Positions 34,061 to 43,148 of a DNA stretch of 64,000 nucleotides are shown here, piece after piece. The DNA lies in the NCBI GenBank assembly GCA_002159075.1, contig LZRT01000019.1:1-64000 (forward strand), read 5' to 3'. The position numbers and the translations under genes are program-made. Source of the DNA: Bacillus thermozeamaize (GTDB taxonomy: Bacteria; Bacillota; Bacilli; ZCTH02-B2). The notes beneath the pieces were generated by a model, which saw only the letters and a list, made by a program, of their open reading frames with translations, ran no database searches and was not told where the DNA came from. Numbering within the stretch: position 1 is the stretch's first letter; every line of letters begins with the position of its first letter.

Positions 34061-34108
34061 CGGGCTGTCCCAATCCGCATCTCCCGCTGACGGGACAGCC
34101 CGTTTTTT
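34061..34108 (+). terminator. terminator of the CDGSH gene
   Basis: CGGGCTGTCCC pairs with GGGACAGCCCG around a 20-base loop, followed by six T. Confidence 0.9.
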
Positions 34109-34208
34109 CGTTTCCCCTCCGACTTCTCCTTCCTACAGCTCTTTCCTACATACTCTGGGAAAAAGTGTTCACATTAAGAAAAAAAGGTGAACTGCAGGTG
34201 TTGGCATC

Positions 34209-35642
34209 ATGTGGACACAACTCTTCCTCGTACTGGGCAGCTCCCTGCTGACAGCAACCGTTTTTTTTCTCTTGTTTCTCGTGCTCTGGCGTCCCCTCTT
34301 CAATTGGTACTTTGACCGGTTTGTCAGACGCCTTTTCACCGATCAATATGTGGAAAACTTGCTGGAAGGTTTTAATGCGATGCGCCGTCACGGCGTTCAG
34401 CACACGATTGAAAACGAATTGCGCTGCGCCGAAGGGCGGGCTTTGCTGAAACCCATCGGAACCCATCGCCACTACCCGCACTTCGACGGGCTGCTCTTCA
34501 CACCTGCGCAACTGGAGCGGCAAACAAGGCAAGAGCAGGAGAAGGTAGACATCAGTATCACCCTGGGCCGCAACTGTAAACGGCCGTTACATCTCAAGAT
34601 GCCCATGCTCTCCAGTGCCATGGGATACGGCGTGGCACTGAGCAAGGAGGTCCTGTTGGCCATCGCCAAGGGAACGGCCATGGCCGGAACCGCCTGCAAC
34701 ACCGGTCAGGGGCCGTACGTGCCCGAGGTACGCTCACTGGCTCACAAGCTGATCGTCCAGCTTCACGGCGCGCCCTGGAAACCCAGCGAGGAACAACTGG
34801 CGCAGGCGGACATGATTGAGATCCGTTACGGACAAGGGGCGACTGGCGGTCTGGGTACCGTCCTGGAACATAGCCACCTTACGCCGGAGATCCTGGCCGA
34901 TTTGGGAGCTTCTAACATGCATGCTTCGCAGCTGTACATCCCCGCTGGCATCCCGGGTATCCACAACGTCCGCGGTTTGAAACAGCTGGTCAAGCACCTG
35001 CGCAGCATCAGCGGCGGCGCCCCCATCGCCCTAAAGCTGGCCGCCACCCATCATCTGGAGCGGGAAATGATGCTGGCCATCGAAGCAGGCGTGGACGTGA
35101 TCGTGCTGGACGGCGCGCAAGGAGGCACGCATGACTCGCCTGCCATTCTGGTGGATGACTTCGGCTTGCCCACGCTGGCCGCACTGGTCAGGGCTGTCCG
35201 TTTTCTGGAGGAACAAAAGCGAACAGATATCGACATCATCATCTCCGGGGGCTTGCGCACACCGGGAGACATGCTCAAAGCCATGGCCCTCGGAGCCAGC
35301 GCGGTCTATCTGGGCACGCCGCTCCTCTTTGCGGCGGTGCACGATCAGATTGTCGGCGCGATCCCCTTCGAACCGCCGACCGAGCTGAGCTTTGCCGACG
35401 GCAGCCTGACCCATCTGTTTGACGCGGAGCGGGGAGCAAGCAGCATCGCCAACTTCCTCTCCAGTTGCGCCGAAGAAATCGAAATCGGCATCCGCGCGCT
35501 GGGAAAAACCTCCCTGGCCGAAGTCAATCGAAAGGATCTGGTGGCCTGGCAAAAAGAAGTGGCCGAAATCACCTCCCTTCCCTACATCGCCGATCCGGCA
35601 CCGCCCGCCTCCCCCGTCCGCCGCAGATTGAAGAGACTTTGA
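34209..35642 (+). CDS. FMN-binding glutamate synthase-domain membrane protein (YerD-like)
   Basis: One N-terminal membrane segment (residues 5-30) precedes a TIM-barrel domain related to the FMN-binding synthase part of GltB. Key stretches are MPMLSSAMGYGVALSKEVLL, GTACNTGQGPYVPEVRSLAH, IEIRYGQGATGGLGTVLEHS, VIVLDGAQGGTHDSPAILVD and DIIISGGLRTPGDMLKAMAL followed by GASAVYLGTPLLFA. The 477-residue length and N-terminal anchor match B. subtilis YerD. Amidotransferase and complete Fe-S motifs of true glutamate synthase are absent; the reaction is unknown. The gene ends 38 bases before germination operon 2 and may be co-transcribed with it. Confidence 0.82.
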   Translation: MWTQLFLVLGSSLLTATVFFLLFLVLWRPLFNWYFDRFVRRLFTDQYVENLLEGFNAMRRHGVQHTIENELRCAEGRALLKPIGTHRHYPHFDGLLFTPAQLERQTRQEQEKVDISITLGRNCKRPLHLKMPMLSSAMGYGVALSKEVLLAIAKGTAMAGTACNTGQGPYVPEVRSLAHKLIVQLHGAPWKPSEEQLAQADMIEIRYGQGATGGLGTVLEHSHLTPEILADLGASNMHASQLYIPAGIPGIHNVRGLKQLVKHLRSISGGAPIALKLAATHHLEREMMLAIEAGVDVIVLDGAQGGTHDSPAILVDDFGLPTLAALVRAVRFLEEQKRTDIDIIISGGLRTPGDMLKAMALGASAVYLGTPLLFAAVHDQIVGAIPFEPPTELSFADGSLTHLFDAERGASSIANFLSSCAEEIEIGIRALGKTSLAEVNRKDLVAWQKEVAEITSLPYIADPAPPASPVRRRLKRL

Positions 35643-35680
35643 ATGTTGCAGGAGCGTTCCGCAAAGGAGTGGATGCACGC

Positions 35681-37312
35681 ATGCGAATCTTCGGCAGAAA
35701 CAAAAAAAAGGCGTCCTCGCGCCAACACCCTGCCGGCTACCGCACCGGCGTTCCGCCGTCAGCGCCATCCCAACCCCCATCGCCAAATCCACCCGCTTCT
35801 GATTTCCAGTCCCTGAACATCACTTCCTCATTGGAGGAGAATCTGCGGCAGTTAAAGGAAATCTTCAAAGGTTGCGACGATCTGGTGGTGCGTCCGCTTT
35901 CCCAGACCCCAAAAAGTTCCATTGCCTTCTTTAAAGGGATGGCCGACCGAACCACCATCGATCGGGACATTCTAGGTCCGCTGCTTCAATTGATCCAAAG
36001 CCCTGATACCGGCCATTCGTCCCGCCTGACCACCCATGCGGTTCTCCAGTGCATTCAGGTGGCCAACACCTTTTGCGTCTCAAGCTGGCAGGAAATTGTC
36101 CTGAAGCTCCCGGTCGGCCATGTCCTCCTCCTGATTGACGGCGAGGATCAAGCCATCCTGGCCGAGGCGCAAGGATTTGAAACCCGGACCATCTCCCCGC
36201 CGGAAAGGGAGATCGTCGTCCGCGGTCCCGACGAGGCGTTCACGGAGAACCTGGAGACCATCTTGTCACAAGTTCGGCGCCGACTGCCTGTCCCGGAGCT
36301 GAAAGTCAAGCAATACATCATCGGTCAGATCAGCCAGACACGCGTCTGCCTGCTTTATCTGGAAAACATCGTCAACGAGGATGTGCTCCAAGAAGTGATT
36401 CGGCGCCTGGATAAACTGGATATTGATTTTATCAGCGAAGGAAACAAAATCCAGGAATTCATTTCCGACCACCCCTATTCCCCGTTTCCGCAGATGCTGT
36501 CCACCGAACGGCCGGATCGCGCCGCTTTTGAGCTCAACCATGGAAAAGTGGTAATCGCCATTAGCGGCTCTCCCTATGTCCTGATTGTGCCAAACCTGCT
36601 CATCGATGGTTATGTCACGGTGGAAGATTACTACCATCACTTCACCTTCGTCACCGCGTTGCGCATCTTGCGCTTCTTCAACGTGGCGATCGCCCTCCTC
36701 GGTCCGTCGGTCTACATCGCCCTGACCACCTACCACATCGAGGCGCTGCCTACACCTCTGCTGATCAACCTGGCTTCTACCCGTGAAGGAGTCCCCTTTC
36801 CTGCCCTGGTAGAGGCCCTGCTGATGGAAGTGGCCATCGAATCATTGCGGGAAGCGGGGATCCGTCTGCCGCGCCAAGTCGGCCAAGCCATCTCGATCGT
36901 CGGCGCCCTGATCATCGGCGAGGCGGCCGTGCAGGCCGGGCTGGTCTCCCAGGCGATGGTGGTGGTGGTGGCCATTACGGGGATTGCCGGATTTACCATT
37001 CCTGTCTTTGAGTCCGGCATCAGCATCCGGCTGCTGCGCTTTCCGATGATGTTCCTCAGCGCCACACTGGGAATGTATGGCGTGTTGTTCGGCACCTTGG
37101 CACTGCTCATTCATCTGTCCCATCTGCGTTCCTTTGGCATCCCTTATCTGGCGCCCTTGACCCCGACCATTTTGTCCAAGTGGAAAGACTTGTTCTGGCG
37201 GTTCCCGATGTTCAGCATACCGAAGCGGAATCCGACGATTGTCGAAAGGAATCAAAAGCGATACGGCAAGCCGGGACCAACCTGGAGCGATCCGAGGAGA
37301 CGGGAAGAATGA
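35681..37312 (+). CDS. spore germination receptor subunit A, operon 2
   Basis: A second GerA-family A subunit, 543 residues. The N-terminal tail is basic and Pro/Ser-rich, then LEENLRQLKEIFKGCDDLVV, VRGPDEAFTENLETILSQVR and FPQMLSTERPDRAAFELNHG. The membrane part contains PFPALVEALLMEVAIESLRE and five hydrophobic segments. The ATG at 35681 follows AAAGGAGTGG by 11 bases. The stop overlaps the next start as ATGA. It is clearly diverged from the operon 1 copy, so the two receptors probably differ in germinant. Confidence 0.92.
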   Translation: MRIFGRNKKKASSRQHPAGYRTGVPPSAPSQPPSPNPPASDFQSLNITSSLEENLRQLKEIFKGCDDLVVRPLSQTPKSSIAFFKGMADRTTIDRDILGPLLQLIQSPDTGHSSRLTTHAVLQCIQVANTFCVSSWQEIVLKLPVGHVLLLIDGEDQAILAEAQGFETRTISPPEREIVVRGPDEAFTENLETILSQVRRRLPVPELKVKQYIIGQISQTRVCLLYLENIVNEDVLQEVIRRLDKLDIDFISEGNKIQEFISDHPYSPFPQMLSTERPDRAAFELNHGKVVIAISGSPYVLIVPNLLIDGYVTVEDYYHHFTFVTALRILRFFNVAIALLGPSVYIALTTYHIEALPTPLLINLASTREGVPFPALVEALLMEVAIESLREAGIRLPRQVGQAISIVGALIIGEAAVQAGLVSQAMVVVVAITGIAGFTIPVFESGISIRLLRFPMMFLSATLGMYGVLFGTLALLIHLSHLRSFGIPYLAPLTPTILSKWKDLFWRFPMFSIPKRNPTIVERNQKRYGKPGPTWSDPRRREE

Positions 37313-38472
37313 ATTGGAAAAAAATTCTATTGATCGGTGGCGTATGGTTGCCTGCGATTTTCTTGAGCGGCTGCTGGGATGGCATCGAATTGAACCGGAT
37401 CGGGATCGTGATCTCCACCGGATTTGACTACCATCGCGACGAAAACATGTACGAAGTGACACTCAGCGCCATCGAACCGGTCAAAGGGCAGGGAGGCTCC
37501 ACGCAGATGAAAGAATGGAAGGCTTCTGCCAAGAGCACCACCGTCTTCAATGCCATTGAGACGCTCCGGACGCGTTCTTCCAACCAGCTGACCTGGAAAC
37601 ACTGCCAAACCTTTGTCTTCGGTTCGGGGCTGGAAGAAGAGGCCTTTCGTGCCATCGGTGACTGGCTGTTCTCGATGACGGAAATCCGCGCTTCCGCCTA
37701 CGTCATTTTTGCACCGACTCGCGCCAAAACCTTCATCGAAAGCCAGCCCGAGCTGGAAGATGTCTTGGGCGAGGAGATCTATGGCATCATCGCCGAGCAG
37801 CCCCGCACCGGGATGGCCGCCCAGGCCACCCTGCATGATCTGTTCATCAGCGCAGCCTCCCCGTCCTATACCTGTGTCGCGGCACGAGGGGAGATTGTTC
37901 ACGATTTACACGACAAACCGGTCCCCGTGCTGTACGGCAGTGGCGTGGTACGGGATTACAGGTTTCTCGGCTGGCTGGAACCGGAAGAGACCATCGGCTA
38001 TTATTTGGCCCGCGGATTGCCCAACAACGCCACTTTCCCCATCGACTACAAGGGGGAAAAGGTGGTTTTTGAAACCACCCAGAACAAAAGCCGCATCCGC
38101 CCCTACTTTAAAAACGGCCAGTTGCGCATCAAGCTGGAAGTGAATATGAAAACCCGCTTTGCCAACACAACGGCCGGCAGCAATAAGATTCATTCGACGC
38201 CACATATCATTCGCGACCTGCAAAAAGCGCAGGAACAAGAGATCAGGCGCATCATCCGCCAGACATTGGAGAAGTCGAAGCGGCTCAAGGCAGACATCCT
38301 GGACACCGGCGAAGCGGTCTACCGGTTCGCCCCGGATTACTACCGAAAGCACATCGCCAAGTGGGATCAGATCTATCCGCAACTGCCGATCGACATCCAG
38401 GTGATCGTCCATTTGCGGGAGAAAGGGCAAAGCCAAAAACCCCTGTCTGAATTGAGAGGAGGAAAAGTGTGA
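37309..38472 (+). CDS. spore germination receptor lipoprotein subunit C, operon 2
   Basis: A 387-residue GerC-family lipoprotein with signal VWLPAIFLSGCWDGIELNRI, in which GCWD is the lipobox Cys plus the family motif. Further signs are IGIVISTGFDYHRDENMYEV, RSSNQLTWKHCQTFVFGSGL and SQPELEDVLGEEIYGI. It overlaps the A subunit at its start and the B subunit at its end, giving the order A-C-B. Confidence 0.91.
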   Translation: MNWKKILLIGGVWLPAIFLSGCWDGIELNRIGIVISTGFDYHRDENMYEVTLSAIEPVKGQGGSTQMKEWKASAKSTTVFNAIETLRTRSSNQLTWKHCQTFVFGSGLEEEAFRAIGDWLFSMTEIRASAYVIFAPTRAKTFIESQPELEDVLGEEIYGIIAEQPRTGMAAQATLHDLFISAASPSYTCVAARGEIVHDLHDKPVPVLYGSGVVRDYRFLGWLEPEETIGYYLARGLPNNATFPIDYKGEKVVFETTQNKSRIRPYFKNGQLRIKLEVNMKTRFANTTAGSNKIHSTPHIIRDLQKAQEQEIRRIIRQTLEKSKRLKADILDTGEAVYRFAPDYYRKHIAKWDQIYPQLPIDIQVIVHLREKGQSQKPLSELRGGKV

Positions 38473-39626
38473 ACCAATCCCCGGACCTTCAGACGATGCG
38501 GATCTCTCCGAGGCTGTTCTTTTTCATCGGCAGCGGCATCTTTTATGCCGACTCCCATTACCCCTATCCTTTGATGGCGGTGGCCGGACGGGACAGCTGG
38601 CTGGCGACGCTGCTCGGGGGAATGGCTGCCGTCTTGCTCATTGGCTGGCTTGGAACACGGGTGATCCGCTATCTTCCGAAGCCTGCATCCTCCTTGGACA
38701 CCTTATCCCACCTCCCGGGAATAACCGTTTGGCGGGGTGTTCACCTTCTCGCCGGTCTCTGGGCATGGGGGATCGCTGCCTGGAGCCTCCTTCGCTTCAG
38801 CGAATTTGTGCACAACAATATGATGCCAATGACCCCGCTGAGCGTTTTTCTGGTTGGTCTGCTCTGCCTCACAGCCTGGGGCGGGATGTATGGCATCGAA
38901 GCGGGCGGACGCGCCATCGCCATCTGCGCCCTTCTGGTCTTTTTGTTGCCACCGGTCTACACCATTATGCTGTTACGCCAGGTCCATCTGGAGTGGCTCC
39001 TGCCCATCGGCCAGGAGGCCCAATTTTTCACGGGTTGTACCATCGCCCTGAGCTTTTTTCTCCAGGCCGCTCCTCTGTGCCTGCTCTTCCACTTGGTCGA
39101 AGAGCGGCCGAAAGCCCTTCGCGCGCTGCTTTCCGGGTTGGGCCTCAGCATCCTGCTTGCGGCTTTCTCGCGGATACAGGTGATCACGGTTCTCAACCCG
39201 TATCTGGCTCCCTACTATAACGCGCCTGACTACAACACCGTCCGTCTGATTCGTCTCACCGAAACCGTCGATCGCGTGGAGCTGCCCCTGATCTGGCTCT
39301 GGGCCTATGGCAGCTGGGCAAAGATACTAGCGTTTCTCCTCCTGGGAACGTTTGCGCTGCTCATCGCGTTCCGAAGCAGGAAATGGGTTCCCGCACACCT
39401 CGTGAGCTCCGGTCTGCTCATCACCCTGACCATCCTCGGTGTCGCCACCCGACCGGACGGTTTTTCCATCATCAACTGGCTGGCGATAAATTACTTGTAT
39501 TACATCAATTTGGGGTTTCAGCTCGCATTGCTTGTCACCATCAGCCTGCTGGCCCTGATCAGGCAAATCCGCAAAAAACCGGCGTCCGGAAGAACAAAAC
39601 CAACGCGTAAAAGCCGCACGCTGTAA
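38469..39626 (+). CDS. spore germination receptor subunit B, operon 2
   Basis: A 385-residue integral membrane protein of the GerAB (APC) family with about ten hydrophobic segments, including LFFFIGSGIFYADSHYPYPL and LPLIWLWAYGSWAKILAFLL. The start is GTG, overlapping the subunit C stop as GTGA, with GAGGAGG upstream. It is the last gene of operon 2; no separate plus-strand terminator is clear besides the shared hairpin at 39674-39698. Confidence 0.9.
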   Translation: MNQSPDLQTMRISPRLFFFIGSGIFYADSHYPYPLMAVAGRDSWLATLLGGMAAVLLIGWLGTRVIRYLPKPASSLDTLSHLPGITVWRGVHLLAGLWAWGIAAWSLLRFSEFVHNNMMPMTPLSVFLVGLLCLTAWGGMYGIEAGGRAIAICALLVFLLPPVYTIMLLRQVHLEWLLPIGQEAQFFTGCTIALSFFLQAAPLCLLFHLVEERPKALRALLSGLGLSILLAAFSRIQVITVLNPYLAPYYNAPDYNTVRLIRLTETVDRVELPLIWLWAYGSWAKILAFLLLGTFALLIAFRSRKWVPAHLVSSGLLITLTILGVATRPDGFSIINWLAINYLYYINLGFQLALLVTISLLALIRQIRKKPASGRTKPTRKSRTL

Positions 39627-39670
39627 AGGACACGTAAATGGATATTGATTGATGAATACCGCAGGCAAAC

Positions 39671-39698
39671 AAAAAAGATGCCTCTCACGGGCATCTTT
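39671..39698 (-). terminator. terminator of tRNA-Ser
   Basis: AAAGATGCC pairs with GGCATCTTT around a 7-base loop; six T follow on the minus strand. On the plus strand the T run is poor (TTTGTTG), so it may stop germination operon 2 less well. Confidence 0.85.
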
Positions 39699-39715
39699 GT
39701 TGTACTTATATATGG

Positions 39716-39804
39716 CGGAGAGAGAGGGATTCGAACCCTCGCTGGGCTTTGAGCCCACTAACGGTTTAGCAAACCGTCCCCTTCAGCCTCTTGGGTATCT
39801 CTCC
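39716..39804 (-). tRNA. tRNA-Ser (anticodon GCT)
   Basis: The acceptor stem GGAGAGA pairs with TCTCTCC, discriminator G, with CCA encoded at 39713-39715. The anticodon loop TTGCTAA between ACGGT and ACCGT gives GCT. The long variable arm (GTGGGCTCAAAGCCCA) is typical of tRNA-Ser. Confidence 0.96.
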
Positions 39805-39879
39805 ACGAAGTTACGATACACTTAAAAGGCCGATGAAACCGGTGTCTTTCTATCCCTTTCACCTTGCTCCGGCCATTTG

Positions 39880-39908
39880 ATTATAACATGGCCACCGTTC
39901 AATTTCAA
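39880..39908 (-). promoter_or_regulatory. promoter of tRNA-Ser
   Basis: On the minus strand TTGAAA and TATAAT are exactly 17 bases apart, 76 bases before the tRNA 5' end. Confidence 0.75.
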
Positions 39909-39943
39909 CGCTCGATTTCAACTGCCGTTCAACGGCAAAGCGT

Positions 39944-40303
39944 TTAAAAGTCAATAAGCCCCAGGCTGATCATCAGGGCCTCGTCCACCTTGCTCATCGT
40001 TTCATGATCCAGGTGGGTGATCTTGTCGGTCAACCGCTGCTTGTCAATGGTCCGGATTTGTTCCAACAGGATCACCGAATCCCGATCAAAGCCATGCGTC
40101 TTGGCTTCAATTTCCACATGGGTGGGCAGCTTGGCCTTTTGGATCTGGGCAGTGATCGCCGCCACGATCACCGTCGGTGAAAAGCGGTTTCCAATATCGT
40201 TCTGAATCACCAGTACCGGCCGGACGCCCCCCTGTTCCGATCCGACCACAGGAGATAAATCGGCAAAATAGACATCTCCGCGTTTGACATGCGTCGGGGC
40301 CAA
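39944..40303 (-). CDS. ndoA: EndoA endoribonuclease toxin (MazF family)
   Basis: EndoA cleaves mRNA at specific short sites (UACAU in B. subtilis) and is held inactive by EndoAI. The 119-residue protein has [60 protein letters not shown] and [13 protein letters not shown]. The start is TTG (40303), 4 bases after the antitoxin stop. Confidence 0.95.
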   Translation of the reverse strand: MAPTHVKRGDVYFADLSPVVGSEQGGVRPVLVIQNDIGNRFSPTVIVAAITAQIQKAKLPTHVEIEAKTHGFDRDSVILLEQIRTIDKQRLTDKITHLDHETMSKVDEALMISLGLIDF

Positions 40304-40306
40304 GTT

Positions 40307-40591
40307 TTACACCCCACTTACAAGACGATCCAGAGTGTGGTCGGCCTCCTCTTCCGCCGGAAATGCTTCAGCCGCCATGTTGAGGTTGATATGCGCCATT
40401 TCCATATAGCCCCTCTGCATCGTTTCCCGGATGTTCCGCTTTTTGCGCTCCTGGAGGTAAAACCGCATCGCCTGGCGAATCAGTTCGCTGCGGTTGACCT
40501 TTTCTTGTTTCACCAGGCCATCCACCTCTTTCAAGAGGTTCTGTGGCAAGCTGATCATGATCCGTTTTGTGTGATTGGAATTGGACACCAT
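40307..40591 (-). CDS. ndoAI: EndoAI antitoxin (ribbon-helix-helix)
   Basis: The 94-residue antitoxin has an N-terminal ribbon-helix-helix segment (TKRIMISLPQNLLKEVDGLV, NRSELIRQAMRFYLQERK) for DNA binding and dimerisation, and an acidic C-terminal tail that binds the toxin. The ATG at 40591 has GGGGGTG upstream. It lies downstream of alr, as in other Bacillales. Confidence 0.93.
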   Translation of the reverse strand: MVSNSNHTKRIMISLPQNLLKEVDGLVKQEKVNRSELIRQAMRFYLQERKKRNIRETMQRGYMEMAHINLNMAAEAFPAEEEADHTLDRLVSGV

Positions 40592-40720
40592 AAGCACCCC
40601 CAACACCTTCAACCCTGTCATGAAAAACTCAGCTTCATTGCACTTGCGCTGTCAACATTTTGTCACCAGGTCGATTCTATCACACAACCCCCGCCCGGTG
40701 CAATGATACGGCGGGTGGCC

Positions 40721-41878
40721 CTAACGATACACCCGTGGCACCCGCTTGCCCACCATGCACAGGACCTCGTACGGGATCGTATCCAGCCAGTCAGCCAGTT
40801 GCTCCACAGGCAGAACCTCTCCGTCCTGTTCGCCAAACAAAACCGCTTCGTCCCCCTCCTCAATCCCGGAATCCTCCGGCAGCCGGACCATCAGCTGATC
40901 CATACATATCCGGCCGACAACCGGACAGCGCCGCCCACGGATCAGGACCTCCCCGATATTGGACAGCCGGCGGGAATAGCCATCGGCATACCCGACCGGC
41001 AGAGTCGCAATCCACTCCGCCGTGTCCTGAACCTGATAAGTGGCCCCGTAACTGATCGTCTCGCCCTGAGGTACCCTTTTGACCATCGCCACCCGCGTCT
41101 TCCATTGCATGGCAGGCTTTAACACCAGACGTGAGCGGGAAACTTCCGGTGACGGGAAGATGCCATACAAACTGATTCCGATGCGCAGCATATCAGACGC
41201 GAGATCCGGCAGATCGATCGCCGCTGCGCTGTTGGCGCAATGAAGAATGGACGGCTTTAAACGGCGCCGCTCCAGCTCGCGCACCATGGCCATAAAGGTT
41301 TCGTATTGCTGCCGGGTAAAGCGCTTCTCTGCCTCATCCGCCGTGGCAAAATGGGTATACAGCCCCTGCACGTCGATCCAGGGCCGTGAAGCGGCCAACT
41401 GAATCAGCCGTACGACGTTCTCCGTTCCCTTGATGCCAATCCGGTTCATCCCGGTATCCGCCTTCACATGAACCGTAAGCCGCTTGCCCATCTTGCCGGC
41501 GCAAGACGCCATTTGCAACAGGTTGGCCTCCTCGTAGACGGTCAAGGCCAGTTCGTGGCGCACTGCTGCCTCAATGGCCTCCTCCTCGCGCGTTGTCCCC
41601 AACACCAAAATGGGCGCCTTCACGCCGGCCTGGCGCAGTTCCAGCGCCTCCTCCACAAAGGCCACCCCCAGCCAGTCGGCTCCTGCCTCCAGGGCGGCTT
41701 TGGCCACCGGAACAGCGCCATGTCCATACGCATCGGCTTTGACGACAGCCATCAGCAGTTTATCCGGATAGAGGCGGCGGAATTGCCGCATATTATGAAC
41801 GATTGCCTCCAGGCTTACCTCAGCCCACACGGGCCGGAAAAAGCGAAGCTTTTTTGAAGACACTACGTTGGATTCCAT
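40721..41878 (-). CDS. alr: alanine racemase
   Basis: A PLP enzyme that makes D-alanine for peptidoglycan. The 385-residue protein has the PLP lysine in LLMAVVKADAYGHGAVPVAK, then TGMNRIGI, SASNAAA-like HCANSAAAIDL, RIGISLYGI, the catalytic Tyr region TISYGATY, and LPVGYADGYSR..VGRICMDQLMV. It is followed by ndoAI-ndoA. In many spore formers alanine racemase also moderates alanine-triggered germination. Confidence 0.96.
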   Translation of the reverse strand: MESNVVSSKKLRFFRPVWAEVSLEAIVHNMRQFRRLYPDKLLMAVVKADAYGHGAVPVAKAALEAGADWLGVAFVEEALELRQAGVKAPILVLGTTREEEAIEAAVRHELALTVYEEANLLQMASCAGKMGKRLTVHVKADTGMNRIGIKGTENVVRLIQLAASRPWIDVQGLYTHFATADEAEKRFTRQQYETFMAMVRELERRRLKPSILHCANSAAAIDLPDLASDMLRIGISLYGIFPSPEVSRSRLVLKPAMQWKTRVAMVKRVPQGETISYGATYQVQDTAEWIATLPVGYADGYSRRLSNIGEVLIRGRRCPVVGRICMDQLMVRLPEDSGIEEGDEAVLFGEQDGEVLPVEQLADWLDTIPYEVLCMVGKRVPRVYR

Positions 41879-41964
41879 GAGGCACTGGTCACTCCCCTAT
41901 GATTTGAGACTAACGAAAAAGGCGGCAAATGTCTACCACAAAACCGGAAACGGCTCTCAAACAG

Positions 41965-41988
41965 AAAAGCCAGGGTCACCCCTGGCTT
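41965..41988 (-). terminator. terminator of ydcC
   Basis: AAGCCAGG pairs with CCTGGCTT, followed by TTTTCTGTTT on the minus strand. It separates ydcC from alr. Confidence 0.8.
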
Positions 41989-42033
41989 GCAAACCGAAGT
42001 TGGGACATCTTCTTGAGACGGTGATGCCGACGA

Positions 42034-43050
42034 TTATTTTCCAACGCTGCCCGCAACCGATTGGGCCACACGAATCATTTCCTCCAGCGGCAGGTTCCCG
42101 GACAGCTGATACTCCACCCCGTCTGTCATCCATTGCAGCGTTTGTTGCTCTCCGCTCATGAACACACCAATGGAGTGTCCCAGGTCCACCGGCTCGCCAA
42201 ATGGCAGATGAACCGTGGCCGCTTCCGGACGCTGCTCCAGCAGGGTAAACTTGTAGGCGCCGTCATATTTCAGGATGACGACGCGGCTGTCACCCTTCAT
42301 CACTTCCGCCTCTTCCTTGAGCTTGACACCTTCCGGCAGATATTTGGGCAGAATGATGCCAAAACTGCGCGTTTTATCGGACGCCTTTGAGGCTGTCGGC
42401 ACCGCTTCCTTATCGGTGCCCAGGCTCATGTTTTTCTCCAATTGAAACTCGTTCGCGTCCACTTCCGCATTGGCCGTGAACTTCTCAAATTCCATCACGA
42501 CCAGGAGATTGCCGCTGGAATCCAGCGCCTCCACCTTCAACGGCGTGTAATCCTTGGGGTTCAGCCAAATCCGTTGGCTGGCCAGTGTCCGGTTCTGGTA
42601 ATTGGTCTTGGTCTCAAACACGTAGGCGTGCTCTTTTTTCTCAAAGCGGCGTTCCTTGTCCTTGATGATATCCTGCACCAACGTCTCATACAAATAGGGT
42701 TGCGGATTGGAATTCGGCCAGTCACTGCGAAAACGGAAGCTGCGGTTGACGGAGGGGGTCAGCACAAAAACCCCTTCATCATTGCGCAAAATGATCTGAC
42801 TGATGTCCTGCTCCTTGTTGCTCAAGGAAACCCGGTAATAATGTGGCTCCTTGTAAGAAACCTCCACGTGATACACCCGCGGTTGTTCCGAGGTGTGCAA
42901 GGTAAGCACCCCGGTCGCATGGTAGCTTTTCAGCTTCTCCGTACGTTTGGTCAAGTCGGAAACCACGCCGTCGGCCGATTTGCCGCCACACCCGGCCAAC
43001 AACAGGAATGCACCCACAACGATGGCGATTATCCTCACTGTCTGTCGCAT
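42034..43050 (-). CDS. ydcC: YdcC-type sporulation lipoprotein (LolA-like fold)
   Basis: The 338-residue lipoprotein has signal IIAIVVGAFLLLAGCGGKSA and a LolA/LolB-like body: LTKRTEKLKSYHATGVLTLH, YYRVSLSNKEQDISQIILRN, LNPKDYTPLKVEALDSSGNL and DANEFQLEKNMSL. In B. subtilis ydcC lies next to acpS and alr and is expressed in sporulation. The ATG follows AAAGGGGATG. Confidence 0.88.
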   Translation of the reverse strand: MRQTVRIIAIVVGAFLLLAGCGGKSADGVVSDLTKRTEKLKSYHATGVLTLHTSEQPRVYHVEVSYKEPHYYRVSLSNKEQDISQIILRNDEGVFVLTPSVNRSFRFRSDWPNSNPQPYLYETLVQDIIKDKERRFEKKEHAYVFETKTNYQNRTLASQRIWLNPKDYTPLKVEALDSSGNLLVVMEFEKFTANAEVDANEFQLEKNMSLGTDKEAVPTASKASDKTRSFGIILPKYLPEGVKLKEEAEVMKGDSRVVILKYDGAYKFTLLEQRPEAATVHLPFGEPVDLGHSIGVFMSGEQQTLQWMTDGVEYQLSGNLPLEEMIRVAQSVAGSVGK

Positions 43051-43148
43051 GCAATCATCCCCTTTCCCCGCTTTGGGCAGGTATTCCCGCCCGTTGATTC
43101 GGGAAATGTGTCGGATGTTGTGGACAGCAGGAGGCGGTCAGATGACGG

